From Myotis daubentonii (lineage: Eukaryota > Chordata > Mammalia > Chiroptera > Vespertilionidae): 64,000 nt of DNA. Each line of letters starts with the position of its first letter. Position 1 is the stretch's first letter. The stretch spans positions 92,060,433-92,124,432 of the forward strand of contig NC_081842.1 of assembly GCF_963259705.1 (NCBI RefSeq). The letters are read 5' to 3'. A program made the position numbers and the translations under genes. Below, in pieces: positions 48,015-58,912 of the stretch. The notes beneath the pieces are model-generated. The model was given only the letters and a program-made list of their open reading frames with translations, ran no database searches and was not told where the DNA came from.

Positions 48015-51000
48015 AGCAAAGTATCCCCAAATTCAAGAAGATTGAAATCATAAAAAGCGTCTTCGCAGACCACGATGGCATAATATTAGAAATAAACTAC
48101 AATAAAAACAACCCAAAATACTCAAACACCTGGAAGCTGAATAGCATGCTATTAAATATTGATTGGGTTACCAATGAGATCAAAGAAGAAATTAAAAACA
48201 TCCTGGAAACTAATGACAATGAAAACACAACAATCCAAAACCTATGGGACACATTGAAAGCAGTCCTGAGAGGGAAGTTTATAGCTCTACAGGCCTATCT
48301 CAAAAAACAAGAAAAAATGGTAGTAAATCATCTAACTCTAGATCTCAAAGAATTAGAAAGAGAGCAACAAGAAAACCCCAGAGTGAGCAGAAGGAAGGAG
48401 ATAATAAAGATTAGAGCAGAAATAAATGACATAGAGACCAAAAAAACAATACAGAAAATCAATGAAACCAAGAGCTGGTTCTTTGAAAGGATAAACAAGA
48501 TTGATAAACCTTTAGCCAGACTCACCAAGAAGCAGAGAGAGAGGACCCAAATAAACAAAATCAGAAACGATAGAGGCGAAATAACAACAGACCCCACAGA
48601 AATACAAATGATTGTTAAAAAATACTATGGACAGCTTTACTCCAACAAACTAGACAACCTGGAGGAAATGGACAAATTCCTAGAAAAATACAGCATTCCA
48701 AAACTCAATCAGGAAGAATCTAAAAATCTCAACAGGCCAATAACTATGGAAGAAATTGAAGCAGTCATCAAAAAGCTTCCATCAAACAAAAGCCCAGGAC
48801 CAGACGGCTTCACAGGGGAGTTTTACCAAACATTCAAGGAAGAACTAAAACCTATCCTCCTCAGACTACTACAAAAAATTCAAGAGGAAGGAACACTTCC
48901 AAGCTCATTCTATGAAGCCAGCATCACCCTAATACCAAAACCAGGTAAAGACAACACAATGAAAGAGAATTACAGGCCAATATCTCTCATGAACATAGAT
49001 GCCAAAATCCTCAACAAAATCTTAGCAAATCGGATCCAGCAGTACATCAGAAAGATCATACACCATGACCAAGTAGGATTTATCCCAGGGATGCAAGGAT
49101 GGTACAATATCCGCAAATCAATAAACGTGATACATCACATAAACAAATTGAAAGAAAAAAACCACATGGTCATATCAATTGATGCAGAAAAAGCATTTGA
49201 CAAAATTCAACACCCATTTTTGATAAAAACTCTCAGCAAGGTGGGAGTAGAAGGATCATACCTCAACATAATAAAAGCCATATATGATAGGCCCACAGCC
49301 AACATCATACTCAACCGACAAAAACTAACACCATTTCCCCTAAGAACAGGAACAAGACAGGGATGCCCCCTCTCACCACTCCTGTTCAACATAGTACTGG
49401 AAGTGTTAGCCATTGCAATTCGGCAAGAAGAAGAAATAAAAGGCATCCAAATTGGAAAAGAGGAAGTAAAACTGTCCTTATTTGCAGATGACATGATATT
49501 ATACATACAAAACCCTAGAGATTCCATCAAAAAGCTACTAGACTTAATACATGAATTTGGCAATGTAGCAGGATACAAAATTAACCCCAAGAAATCTGAG
49601 GCACTTCTATACACCAATAGTGAACTTTCAGAAAGAGAGATTATAAAAACAATCCCGTTTACCATTGCACCGAAAAAACTAAGCTACCTAGGAATAAACT
49701 TAACTAAAGAGGTAAAAGACCTCTACTCAGAAAACTACAGGACGTTGAAAAAAGACATAGAGGAAGACATAAACAGATGGAAGAACATACCGTGTTCATG
49801 GATTGGTAGAATCAACATCATTAAAATGTCCATACTACCCAAAGCAATCTATAAATTCAACGCACTTCCCATTAAAGTACCAACAGCATACATCAGAGAT
49901 CTAGAACGAACTTTCCAAAAATTCATCTGGAATAAAAAAAGACCCCGAATAGCTGCAGCAATCCTGAAAAAGAACAAAGTAGGTGGGATCTCAATACCAG
50001 ATATCAAGTTGTATTACAAAGCCACTGTTCTCAAAACTGCCTGGTACTGGCACAAGAATAGGCATATAGATCAATGGAATAGAATAGAGAGCCCAGAAAT
50101 CGGCCCGAACCAATATGCTCAATTAATATTTGACAAAGGAGGCAAGAACATACAATGGAGCCAAGATAGTCTCTTCAATAAATGGTGTTGGGAAAATTGG
50201 ACAGATATATGCAAGAAAATGAAACTAGACCACCAACTTACACCATACACAAAAATAAACTCAAAATGGATAAAGGACTTAAATGTACGACAGGAAACCA
50301 TAAAAATTCTAGAAGAATCCAAAGGCAAGAAAATCTCAGACATATGCCGAAGCAATTTCTTCACTGATACAGCTCCTAGGGCACTTGAAACTAAAGAAAA
50401 AATGAACAAATGGGACTACATCAAAATAAAAAGCTTCTGCACAGCAAAAGAAACCATCAACAAAACAACGAGAAAACCCACTGTGTGGGAAAACATATTT
50501 GCCAATGACATATCTGATAAGGGCCTAATCTCCAAAATTTATAGGGAACTCATACAACTTAACAAAAGGAAGATAAACAATCCAATCAAAAAATGGGCAA
50601 AGGACCTAAATAGACACCTTTCAAGAGAGGACATTCAGAAAGCCAAGATACATACGAAAACATGCTCAAAGTCACTAATCATCCGAGAGATGCAAATCAA
50701 AACAGCAATGAGGTACCATCTCACACCTGTCAGACTGGCTATCATCAACAAATCAACAAACGACAAGTGCTGGAGAGGATGTGGAGAAAAAGGAACACTT
50801 GTGCACTGCTGGTGGGAATGCAGACTGGTGCAGCCACTATGGAAGACAGTATGGAGTTTCCTTAAAAAACTGAAAATGGAACTCCCATTTGACCCTGTGA
50901 TCCCACTTCTAGGAATATATCCCAAGAAACCAGAAACACCAATCAGAAAGGATATATGCACCCCTATGTTCATAGCAGCACAATTCACCATAGCTAAGAT

Positions 51001-51470
51001 CTGGAAACAGCCTAAGTGCCCATCAGTAGATGAATGGATTAGAAAACTGTGGTACATCTACACGATGGAATACTATGCTGCTGTAAAAAGGAAGGAACTC
51101 TTACCATTTGCAACGTCATGGATGGAACTGGAGAGCATTATGCTAAGTGAAATAAGCCAGTCAATAAAGGAAAAATACCACATGATCTCACTCATTCATG
51201 GACAATAGAGACCATTATAAACTTTTGAACAATAATAGATACAGAGGCAGAGCTGCCTCAAACAGATTGTCAAACTGCAGCGGGAAGGCCGGGGAGGGTT
51301 GTGGGGCAGGAGGTAGGGGGGTAAGAGATCAACCAAAGGACTTGTATGCATGCATATAAGCATAACCAATGGACATAAGACACTGGGTGATAGGGGAGGC
51401 TAGGGGACTGTCTAGGGCGGGGGGATAAAATGGATACATATGTAATACCCTTTGTAATACTTTAAGCAAT

Positions 51471-51495
<25 letters not shown>
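48015..51495 (+). mobile_element. Young 5'-truncated L1 (3.5 kb) with intact downstream ORF2
   Basis: Inserted in a Helitron with a 13-bp duplication AAGAGCCAGTGGT at 48002-48014 and 51496-51508. The 3'UTR has a G-rich segment (51280-51320, 51415-51425) and an uninterrupted poly(A) tail of about 26 A. A clean tail, perfect duplication and a stop-free frame over 3 kb indicate a recent insertion. The truncation lies inside the endonuclease domain, so the copy cannot retrotranspose by itself. Confidence 0.97.
48017..51208 (+). CDS. LINE-1 ORF2 protein, N-terminally truncated (about 1063 open codons)
   Basis: L1 ORF2p is the endonuclease/reverse transcriptase that drives target-primed reverse transcription of L1, SINEs and processed pseudogenes. 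The frame is already open at 48017 and includes the end of the endonuclease domain ([12 protein letters not shown], holding the conserved DH). The first internal ATG is at 48146. Then come the fingers region ([13 protein letters not shown]), the reverse-transcriptase core ([18 protein letters not shown] at 49481-49492) and the C-terminal Cys/His motif [18 protein letters not shown] (about 50768-50821). It ends at 51208. Roughly the first 200 residues, with most of the endonuclease, are missing. Minus-strand frames at 48328, 49207, 50119 and 50635 are shadows. Confidence 0.95.
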   Translation, partial: QSIPKFKKIEIIKSVFADHDGIILEINYNKNNPKYSNTWKLNSMLLNIDWVTNEIKEEIKNILETNDNENTTIQNLWDTLKAVLRGKFIALQAYLKKQEKMVVNHLTLDLKELEREQQENPRVSRRKEIIKIRAEINDIETKKTIQKINETKSWFFERINKIDKPLARLTKKQRERTQINKIRNDRGEITTDPTEIQMIVKKYYGQLYSNKLDNLEEMDKFLEKYSIPKLNQEESKNLNRPITMEEIEAVIKKLPSNKSPGPDGFTGEFYQTFKEELKPILLRLLQKIQEEGTLPSSFYEASITLIPKPGKDNTMKENYRPISLMNIDAKILNKILANRIQQYIRKIIHHDQVGFIPGMQGWYNIRKSINVIHHINKLKEKNHMVISIDAEKAFDKIQHPFLIKTLSKVGVEGSYLNIIKAIYDRPTANIILNRQKLTPFPLRTGTRQGCPLSPLLFNIVLEVLAIAIRQEEEIKGIQIGKEEVKLSLFADDMILYIQNPRDSIKKLLDLIHEFGNVAGYKINPKKSEALLYTNSELSEREIIKTIPFTIAPKKLSYLGINLTKEVKDLYSENYRTLKKDIEEDINRWKNIPCSWIGRINIIKMSILPKAIYKFNALPIKVPTAYIRDLERTFQKFIWNKKRPRIAAAILKKNKVGGISIPDIKLYYKATVLKTAWYWHKNRHIDQWNRIESPEIGPNQYAQLIFDKGGKNIQWSQDSLFNKWCWENWTDICKKMKLDHQLTPYTKINSKWIKDLNVRQETIKILEESKGKKISDICRSNFFTDTAPRALETKEKMNKWDYIKIKSFCTAKETINKTTRKPTVWENIFANDISDKGLISKIYRELIQLNKRKINNPIKKWAKDLNRHLSREDIQKAKIHTKTCSKSLIIREMQIKTAMRYHLTPVRLAIINKSTNDKCWRGCGEKGTLVHCWWECRLVQPLWKTVWSFLKKLKMELPFDPVIPLLGIYPKKPETPIRKDICTPMFIAAQFTIAKIWKQPKCPSVDEWIRKLWYIYTMEYYAAVKRKELLPFATSWMELESIMLSEISQSIKEKYHMISLIHGQ

Positions 51496-51504
<9 letters not shown>

Positions 51505-51660
51505 TGGTCCTGGATTGTTAGAGGGATGTCCAACTGCCAGGGATCGGGCCTAAACCAAGAGTTGGACATCCCCTGAGGGGTCCCGGATTGGAGATGGTGC
51601 AGGCTGGGCTTAGTGGACCCCCTCCCCCCCATGCACGAATTTCATGCAACAGGCCTCTGG

Positions 51661-53153
51661 TCTATATATAAGGCCTTTAGCATAACCATGGTGGCACTCT
51701 GTCCTTTCAACACCAGACAATAAGTTAGGTTGTCTCTTGTAGAGCTGTTTTTCTGATCTACTATATAATTACCCCTTGATTTAGTTCATGCAGAAAAGTC
51801 AGGATAAATATTTGATTTTTTTTTATTGACTAGTTTTCAAAATAATGAAATGGTTCTCTATTATTCTTCATAGTTGACTGGGTAGCTATTTTTAAAAATT
51901 TCAGTAAGAATTCATGATTTAAACACAAGTCACAGGTTCAATTATTTGCACATATTATACTTATTTAAGTTGAAATTTTCTCAAAATTGGCCAGTGGAAA
52001 TCTCTTAGATATGGTTCCTAATTATGTTTGTCATAACTGATAGTTTTGATAACTTTTAAAATTTTTAATATGATAAAATGTTCAGGCTCTTATTGTATAT
52101 TCCCTGCTCTAGACTTGGAAATAGCCATTTTACCAAGAAGTCCTAGTCTCTGTTGTGGGCCGTGGTATTTCAAGATTATAATTTGAGTGGTGTGGATGCT
52201 CATTGCTCTAGGCTAGTCATTGATTTTAGTACTCTGCTGAGGACTGTGTTAGGAAATACGTGTATATATTTTTATCTTATTTTTTTCCACACTAATAAGT
52301 CTGGTTCTCAAAAACAAAAGTATAATTGGGATATCTTATAATTACTCATTGCTTTATCCTGCATTTAACACAACTACCTCTTGCCTCACATTTTCTTACC
52401 TTGAAATATCAAATATTTTTATCTATTTACTTATGCCATAAAACTTGTTTGTAAAAACTACAAAGAAATACAGAAAAATGATTATTGTAAAGGTCAGAAG
52501 AAAATTCATATGATGATGTAATTTTCTTTCTTTTCTAAGCCTTTAATTCTGATTCTCAAATAACCAAATACATTTTTTCTTTTCAGTAAAAAGTAACAGA
52601 ATTTTCTTTGTGTTCATTCTCATTCAATGTTCTCAGATATATCATATGATATTATTGTGTTTTAAAATATTTAATTTATATATATATTTTATTGTTATTT
52701 AGTATATAATTTTTGTATTTGTTCTGCCCTCTTATTGTTGCTTTTTCTTGAAAACATTTAATGTATTTGGGTTTATTTGCCTCTTAATATTTAGTGTATT
52801 TCTTTGGGATTCATTTTATCTTTATTTAAATTATTATTTTAGCATACCACTTAAATTTTAAAATGTTTTTATGTGGTGCATTCCATCAGATATATAATTA
52901 TTATCTAATCCTTGAATATATTCAATTTATCCAGTTATCCCTGTTAGGGTTTTTCCAAATTTTACCAGAATGGTAAGTTAACAAATTAACCTATAATAGC
53001 TTCATGGATGTTAATTGTATGTGTTTGAGCCTTTGGTGAGACATAAGACTTCTTTGTCTACAGTACAGCAAGCAACATGAGCTTCATGTTTATGTCAACT
53101 TGTCTTGCTTCACAATTTCTATTTTCTTTTAATTTTTATTCTTTTGCTTTTGT

Positions 53154-53154
<1 letters not shown>
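51661..53154. other. Unassigned AT-rich stretch
   Basis: No recognised gene or repeat. Confidence 0.35.

Positions 53155-53201
<47 letters not shown>
53155..53201 (+). repeat. (GT)n microsatellite
   Basis: About 23 GT units. The Cys-Val frame across it is an artefact. Confidence 0.95.
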
Positions 53202-53203
<2 letters not shown>

Positions 53204-53238
53204 ATTTCTCTTTTCAAATTCAATTTATACGGGTGACA

Positions 53239-53721
53239 TCCCATATAATAAAGAGGTAATATGCAAATTGACCATCACACCCTTGCACAGGATGGCCACG
53301 CCCATGTTGTCACAAGATGTCTACCCCCATGTCATCACGAGATGACCATCACATGATGGCTGGCATGGGAGGGCCGTTGGGGACGATTGGACCAGCAGGG
53401 GAGAGCAGGTAGGGGTGACCAGGCTGGCAGGGGAGGGCACTTGGGGGCAACTGGGCTGGCAGGGAAGGGCAGTTGGGGGTGACCAGGCTGGCAGGGAAGG
53501 GCAGTTGGGGGGGACCAGGCCTGCAGGGGAGGGAAGTTGGGTGTAATCGGGCTGGCAGGGGAGTGGTTAGGGGGTGATCAGGCAGGCAGGCAGGCAAGCA
53601 GTTGGGAGCCAACAGTCCCGGATTATGAGAGGGATGTCTGATTGGCAGTCGGACATCCCCTGAGGGGTCCCAGGTTGGAGAGAGTGCAGGCTGGGCTGAG
53701 GGACACCCCCTCAGCCTCTAG
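53239..53721 (+). mobile_element. HeliBat Helitron lacking its 3' hairpin
   Basis: It begins TCCCATATAATAAAGAGGTA after A and ends GCCTCTAG before T. The usual palindrome just before the end is missing: CCCCTCA runs straight into GCCTCTAG. The interior 53390-53560 is a ~48-bp repeat with GCTGGCAGGGAAGGGCAGTT. Confidence 0.9.
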
Positions 53722-53778
53722 TTGGTTAGTAAGATTATATAGATTTCCAGTTGGTTAATAAGATTATATAGGCTTCCA
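53722..53778 (+). repeat. 27-bp tandem duplication at Helitron 3' flank
   Basis: TTGGTTAGTAAGATTATATA and TTGGTTAATAAGATTATATA follow each other with TTCCAG between. They start exactly at the Helitron 3' boundary. Confidence 0.85.
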
Positions 53779-54549
53779 GTGTACATTTAATGACACATAA
53801 TCTACATGCTGCATTGTGTGCCCACCACCCAAAGTCAAACATTTGACCCCTTACCCTTTATTATCCCCACCTTTGGTAGCCACTGTGGTTTGTGTATATG
53901 AGTTTCAGTTTTATATCCCACATGAGTGAAATCATATGGCTCTTCACTTTTTCAGTTTGACTTATTTCACTTAGCATGATATTCTCAAGGTCCATACATG
54001 TTGTCACAAATGACATTTTTCATATTTTCTTATGGCTAAGTAGTATTCCATACTATATATGTACCACATCTTATTTTCCCAATCATCTATTGAAGGATAC
54101 TTGCTTTGGTTTTTTCCTTGTCTTGGCCATTGTGAATACTGCTACAACAAACATAGGGGTGAATATATCTATGCAAATAAATGTTTTCAAAACTTTTGGA
54201 TATATGGTAACTATTTTAATAATTTTTTGAGGTAGCTCCATATTGTTTTGCATAGTAACTGTACCAGTTTACATTCTTACCAGCAGTGAATGACAGTTCC
54301 TTTTTCTCCACAACCTACCTGTATTGTTGATAATAGCCATTATAACAGGTGTGAAGAGGTATCTCATTGTAGTTCTGATTTGCTAGTAAAGTTGAGCATC
54401 TTTTCATATATCTGTTGGCCATTTGTAAGTCTTCTTGGAAGAAGCATGTTCATGTCCTCCGACGATTTTTTATTGGATTGTTTGTTTACTTGGTGATAAG
54501 TTCTATAAGTGTTTCAAATATTTTGGATATTAACCCCTTGTCAGAGCTA

Positions 54550-55570
54550 TCCTATCTAATAAAAGAGAAAAATGGTAATTGGCGTACGGCGATACCCTTT
54601 TCATTGGCTAATCAGGGCTATATGCAAATTAACTGCCAACAAGATGGCGGTTAATTTGCATATGTAGGCACAATGCAGGGAGGCGAAAGGGAAAGCAGGA
54701 AGAAGCCCCCTGCCACTGACAGTGATCGGAAACCCAGGGGGGAGCTAAGAGCTGGGGGGCAGGGCAAAGGCGGTCCTGGGGCCACCTTTGCCTGCCCCCC
54801 AGCCATGATCGGAGAATCAGGCGCCTTTTCCGCCCTGGCCAGTGATAGCAGGAAGTAGGGGTGGAGCCAGCGATGGGAGCTGAGCACGGTCGAAGCTGGC
54901 AGTCCCGGGAGCTAGGGGACCCTTGCCTGGGCCTAAAGTGAAGCCCACGATCACGGGGCCGCTGCAGCTGCAGGTCCCCGCTGCCCGAGCCGGACGCCTC
55001 AGCCAGAGGCATTAGGCCTGGGCAGGGGCGGAGCCTGCAACCGCGGGGAGCTGGGGGTCCCCTGCCCAGGCCTCACACCTCTGCCAGAGGCCTCAGGCCT
55101 GGTCAAGGGGCCGATCCGGTGATTGGTGATCGGAGGGTGATGAGGGTCAACTCCTCTGGCCGAGGCATAAGGCCTGGGTGGGGGGCGGAGCTGGGGGTTG
55201 GGGGGATATGATGGTCCCCTTGTCCAGGCCTGAAGCCTGGGTCAGAGGCATCTGGCTTGGGCGGGGGGTGGAGCAAGCGGTCAGAGGGAGATGGGGGTCC
55301 CCTGCCCGGGCATGATTCCTGGGCCAGAGGCCTCAGGCCTGGGCGGGGGCCAGAGCCAGTGATCAGGGGGTGATGGGGGTCCCCTGTCCAAGCCTGACAC
55401 CTCTGGCGGAGGCATCAGGCCTGGGCAAGGGGCCGATCCTGCGATTGGAGGGTGTTATGGGTCAATGCCTGAGGGCTCCCAGTATGTGAGAGGGGGCAGG
55501 CTGGGCTGAGGGACACTCCCCCCCCCCCCACACACACCCAGTGCACGAATTTCGTGCACCGGGCCCCTAG
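54550..55570 (+). mobile_element. HeliBat-type Helitron (variant 5' end) nested in L1
   Basis: The 5' end is TCCTATCTAATAAAAGAGAA after A, with an internal inverted pair TTAACTGCCAACAAGATGGC/GCGGTTAATTTGCATATG. The 3' hairpin GTGCACGAATTTCGTGCAC is followed by CGGGCCCCTAG before T. The GC-rich body 55010-55450 has ~100-bp imperfect repeats with AGGCCTGGGCRGGGG. Its excision in silico restores the L1 reading across 54549/55571. Confidence 0.95.
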
Positions 55571-55680
55571 TTGTTTATAAATATCTTCTCACATTAAGTT
55601 GGCTGCCTTTTTTGTTGCTGTTGGCAGTTTCTTTTCTTGTGCAGAAGTTTTCTTTAGCTTGCTATAGTCCAATTCATTCA

Positions 55681-57640
55681 CTTATTTATTTAATATATCT
55701 TTATTGTTGAAGTATTGTAGATATATCCTTTTTCCTGATTGACTACTTCTAGCCAGCACATGCCTCCAAACTCAGGCCTTCACCACACTATTGTCTTTGT
55801 CCATTGGATATGCATATGTGCATAGAAGTTCTTCAGTTGATCTTTTCTCTTCCATCCAGCCACCATCTCAACCCCTGTTTTCCCTTGAGATTTGACAAAG
55901 TGTCCCAGGCTTCTATGTCTCTGGAACTATTTTTTTCATCAGTTCATTTTGTTCAATAGAGTTCACATATGAGTGAGATCACATGATACTTTTCTTTCTC
56001 TGACTGGCTTATTTTTCTTAGCATAATACTCTTCAGGTCCCTCCATGCTGTGTCAAAGGGTAAGAGATCCTTCTTTTTACTGCTGCATAGTATTCCATGG
56101 TATATCTATACCACAGCATTTTTATCCACTCATCTACTGATGGGCACTTGAGCTGATTCCAGATCTGAACTATCATAAATTGTGCTGCTATAACATAGGG
56201 GTGTATATATGCTTTCTGGTTGGTGTTTCAAGTTTCTTAGGATATATTCCTAGAAGTGGGACCACTGGATCAAATAGCAGTTCCATGTTTAAATTTTTGA
56301 GGAAACACCATACTTTTTAAAATAATGTCTCTACCAGTCTGCATTCCCACCAGCAGTGTACTAGTATTCCCTTTTCTCCACATCCTTGCCAGCACTTGTC
56401 ATTTGTTGATTTGTTGATGATAGCCATTCTGACAGGTGTGAGGTGATACCTGATTGCTGTTTCAATTTGCATCTCTATGATGAATGAATTTGGCAATGTA
56501 TCAGGAAAAAATATATATTAACACCCAGAAATCAATGGCATTTTTATACACCAATAATGAATTCTCAAAAAAAGAAACTAAAAAATAATTCCATTTACCC
56601 TTGCAACAAAAAACATTAAGATACTTAGGAATAAACTTAACCAAGGAGGTAAAAGACCTGTACTCAGAAAACTATAGGACATTGAAAAAAGAGTTAGAGG
56701 GAAATATAAACAAATGGAAAAATATATTGTGTTCATGGATTGGTAGAATTAACATAATTAGAATGTTCATACTACACAAAGCAATCTATAGATTCAAAGC
56801 AATCCCTGTTAAAATACTAACAACATATTTCACAAATCTAGAATAAATACTCCAAAAATTTATATGGAACCACCAAAGACCCTGAATAGCTGTGCCAATA
56901 TTGAGAAAGAAAACAAAGTAGGAGGGATCACAATACCAGATATCAAGTTATACTATAAAACCACTGAAATCAAAACAGCCTGGTACTGGCACAAGAACAG
57001 GCATATAGATCAATGGAATAGAACAGATATCCCAGAAATCAACCTAAGCCAACTCAATTAATATTTGAAAAAGGAGGCAAGAACATACAATGGTGTCAAG
57101 ACAGTCTCCTCAATAAATGGTGTTAGGAAAATTGGACAGATACATGCAAAAAAATGAAACTAAATCACCAACTACACCATACACAAGAATAAATTGAAAA
57201 TGGATGAAAAACTTCAATTAAGTTGTGAATCTATAAAAATCCTAGAAGGAACCATAGGCAGCAAAATCTCAGACATCTCTCATAGCAATATGTTTGTGGA
57301 TACATCTCCTAAGGCAAGGGAAACTAAGGAGATAATAAACAAATGGGACTACATCAAAATACAACACTGCTGCACAGCAAAAGAAACCATCAAAATGAAA
57401 AGGGAGCCCACTGTATGAGAGAACATATTTGCCAATGATACATCTGATGAGGGGTTAATATAAAAACTATATAAGGAACTCATACAGCTCAACAAAAGGA
57501 AGAGAAACAATCCAATTAAGAAATGGAAAAGAATCAAAATAGACACTTCTCCAAAGTGGACATACAGATGGCCAAGAGACATAAGAAAAAAATGCTCAAA
57601 GTCACTATTCATGAGAGAGGTACAAATTAAAATGACCATT
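55681..57640 (-). mobile_element. L1 with twin-primed 5' inversion
   Basis: The right part of the 3' end is antisense (55681-56483: 3'UTR and ORF2 end), while the adjoining upstream part of ORF2 is sense (56484-57640). The two pieces meet at the same ORF2 position, around the GAGATGCAAAT segment (matching 50685-50708 of the young L1). This is the signature of twin priming. ATTCATTTATTT-like sequence on both sides suits a target duplication. Stops show it is dead. Confidence 0.9.
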
Positions 57641-58011
57641 CATTTATTTTTGCCTCTACTTCCCTTGCCTTGTGGGTCAAATTCATAAAATCTTCTCTAA
57701 GACCAAGGTCCATAAGTTTAATTCCTATATTTTCTTCTATGTAATTTGTTGTCTCAGATCTTATATTTAGGTTGTGATTTGTTTTGAATTGATTTTATAC
57801 ATGGGGACAAACTGTAGTCTAGTTTCATTCTTTTGCATATAGCTTTCCGATTTTCCCAGCACTATTTATTGAAGAGATTTTCTTTTCTTTATTGTCTGTT
57901 TTTGTTTCATTTTTCAAAAATGATTTGCCTATGTACATGTGATTTTATTTCTGGTTTCTCAGTTCTTTTGGATTGGTTTGTGTGTGTGTGTGTTTTCTGC
58001 CAATACCATGC

Positions 58012-58659
58012 TTCCCAGTTTCTATGGGGGTAACACGATGTGTCTTAGAAGGATGCTGCACATGCAGTGGGATTGCATCACAGATGAAAAACTTTGAGCC
58101 TAAAACACCTCAGCATTTTTGTAATGTGCTGAAAGCTATCTTCACTAACCTTTTCCCTGTAAAAGATATTACCCTTGAAAGTAGTTATCTACTTAGCAAA
58201 TAAACCTGCTATCTGCTTCAAAGAAAAGTTTTATCTCTCTACCCCACTTCTCTTTGGTATACAATCATCCTTGAAAAGATAACAAAGACAGAACAAATTC
58301 CATCAGTACCTCTGTTCACAAGACATGCCAAGAATGTGCAAGCATCATAGAAAATTGCCAACATCCCAACAATGCCTTTTTATTTGTTGTTTTTCTTTGG
58401 TCTCTGTCAATGAGCAAGACTTTCTTAGTCATTCTTTAATTTTCATCATCTTAACATTTTTGAAGATTTCAGGTTTGTTACTTTGTAGGGTGTCCCTCAA
58501 TTTGAGTGGCTTTATAATTTTTCATACATAGATTGACTTTATGAACTTTTAAAAGAATATTACAGAAATAATGTTCTGTTCCTTGTTTATCCCATTCAAT
58601 TTGTCTCATCATTCATAATGCTAACTTCTTAAAAGTGATAGCTAATATATTTCTTCATT
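58012..58659. other. Unassigned stretch
   Basis: GC-moderate sequence, possibly an old LTR fragment (58030-58215 ends AAATAAACCTGCTATC). I could not assign it. The frames here show no domain. Confidence 0.3.
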
Positions 58660-58674
58660 AAAAATGAAGAAGAG

Positions 58675-58897
58675 TGCCCTGACCGGCTTGGCTCAGTGGA
58701 TAGAGCGTCAGCCTGCGGACTTAAGGGTCCAGGGTTCGATTCCGATCAAGGGCATGTGCCTTGGTTGCGGGCACATCCCCAGTGGGGAGTGTGCGGGAGG
58801 CAGCTGATCGGTGTATCTCGCTCATTGATGTTTCTAACTCTCTATCCCTCTCCCTTTCTCTCTGTAAAAAAAATCAATAAAATATATATTAAAAAAA
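58675..58897 (+). mobile_element. Young Ves SINE
   Basis: Nearly consensus-like: TGCCCTGACCGGCTTGGCTC head, B-box GGGTTCGATTCC and AATCAATAAAATATATATT plus A-run. The 15-bp duplication AAAAATGAAGAAGAG lies at 58660-58674 and 58898-58912. It landed immediately upstream of the L1 5' end. Confidence 0.97.
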
Positions 58898-58912
58898 AAA
58901 AATGAAGAAGAG

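Larger units (their letters stand above)
47820..51660 (+). mobile_element. HeliBat Helitron interrupted by an L1
   Basis: The 5' end is TCTATACTAACAACAGAGGA after A. The 3' end has the GCACGAATTTCATGCAAC hairpin region and GGCCTCTGG before T, so the terminal CTAG reads CTGG. A 3.5-kb L1 splits it at 48015-51495. Without the L1 it is about 0.35 kb of typical non-coding HeliBat sequence. Confidence 0.92.
53779..58011 (-). mobile_element. Old antisense L1, 3' end, hosting two later insertions
   Basis: Antisense L1 3'UTR and ORF2 3' region (for example AAATCATATGGCTCTTCACT, AGTAGTATTCCATACTATAT, TTGTGCAGAAGTTTTCTTTA). It runs in three pieces: 53779-54549, 55571-55680 and about 57640-58011. The gaps are a Helitron and a twin-primed L1. 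The pieces are collinear with an L1, so this was a single insertion. Confidence 0.85.

Noticed and set aside
49207..49665. Antisense frames within L1 ORF2 (also 48328-48597, 50119-50409, 50635-51057)
   Set aside because: They are shadows of the open sense ORF2 frame.
58680..58760. tRNA genes in SINE heads
   Set aside because: The A/B-box sequences belong to tRNA-derived Ves SINEs with A-rich tails and target duplications, not functional tRNA genes.
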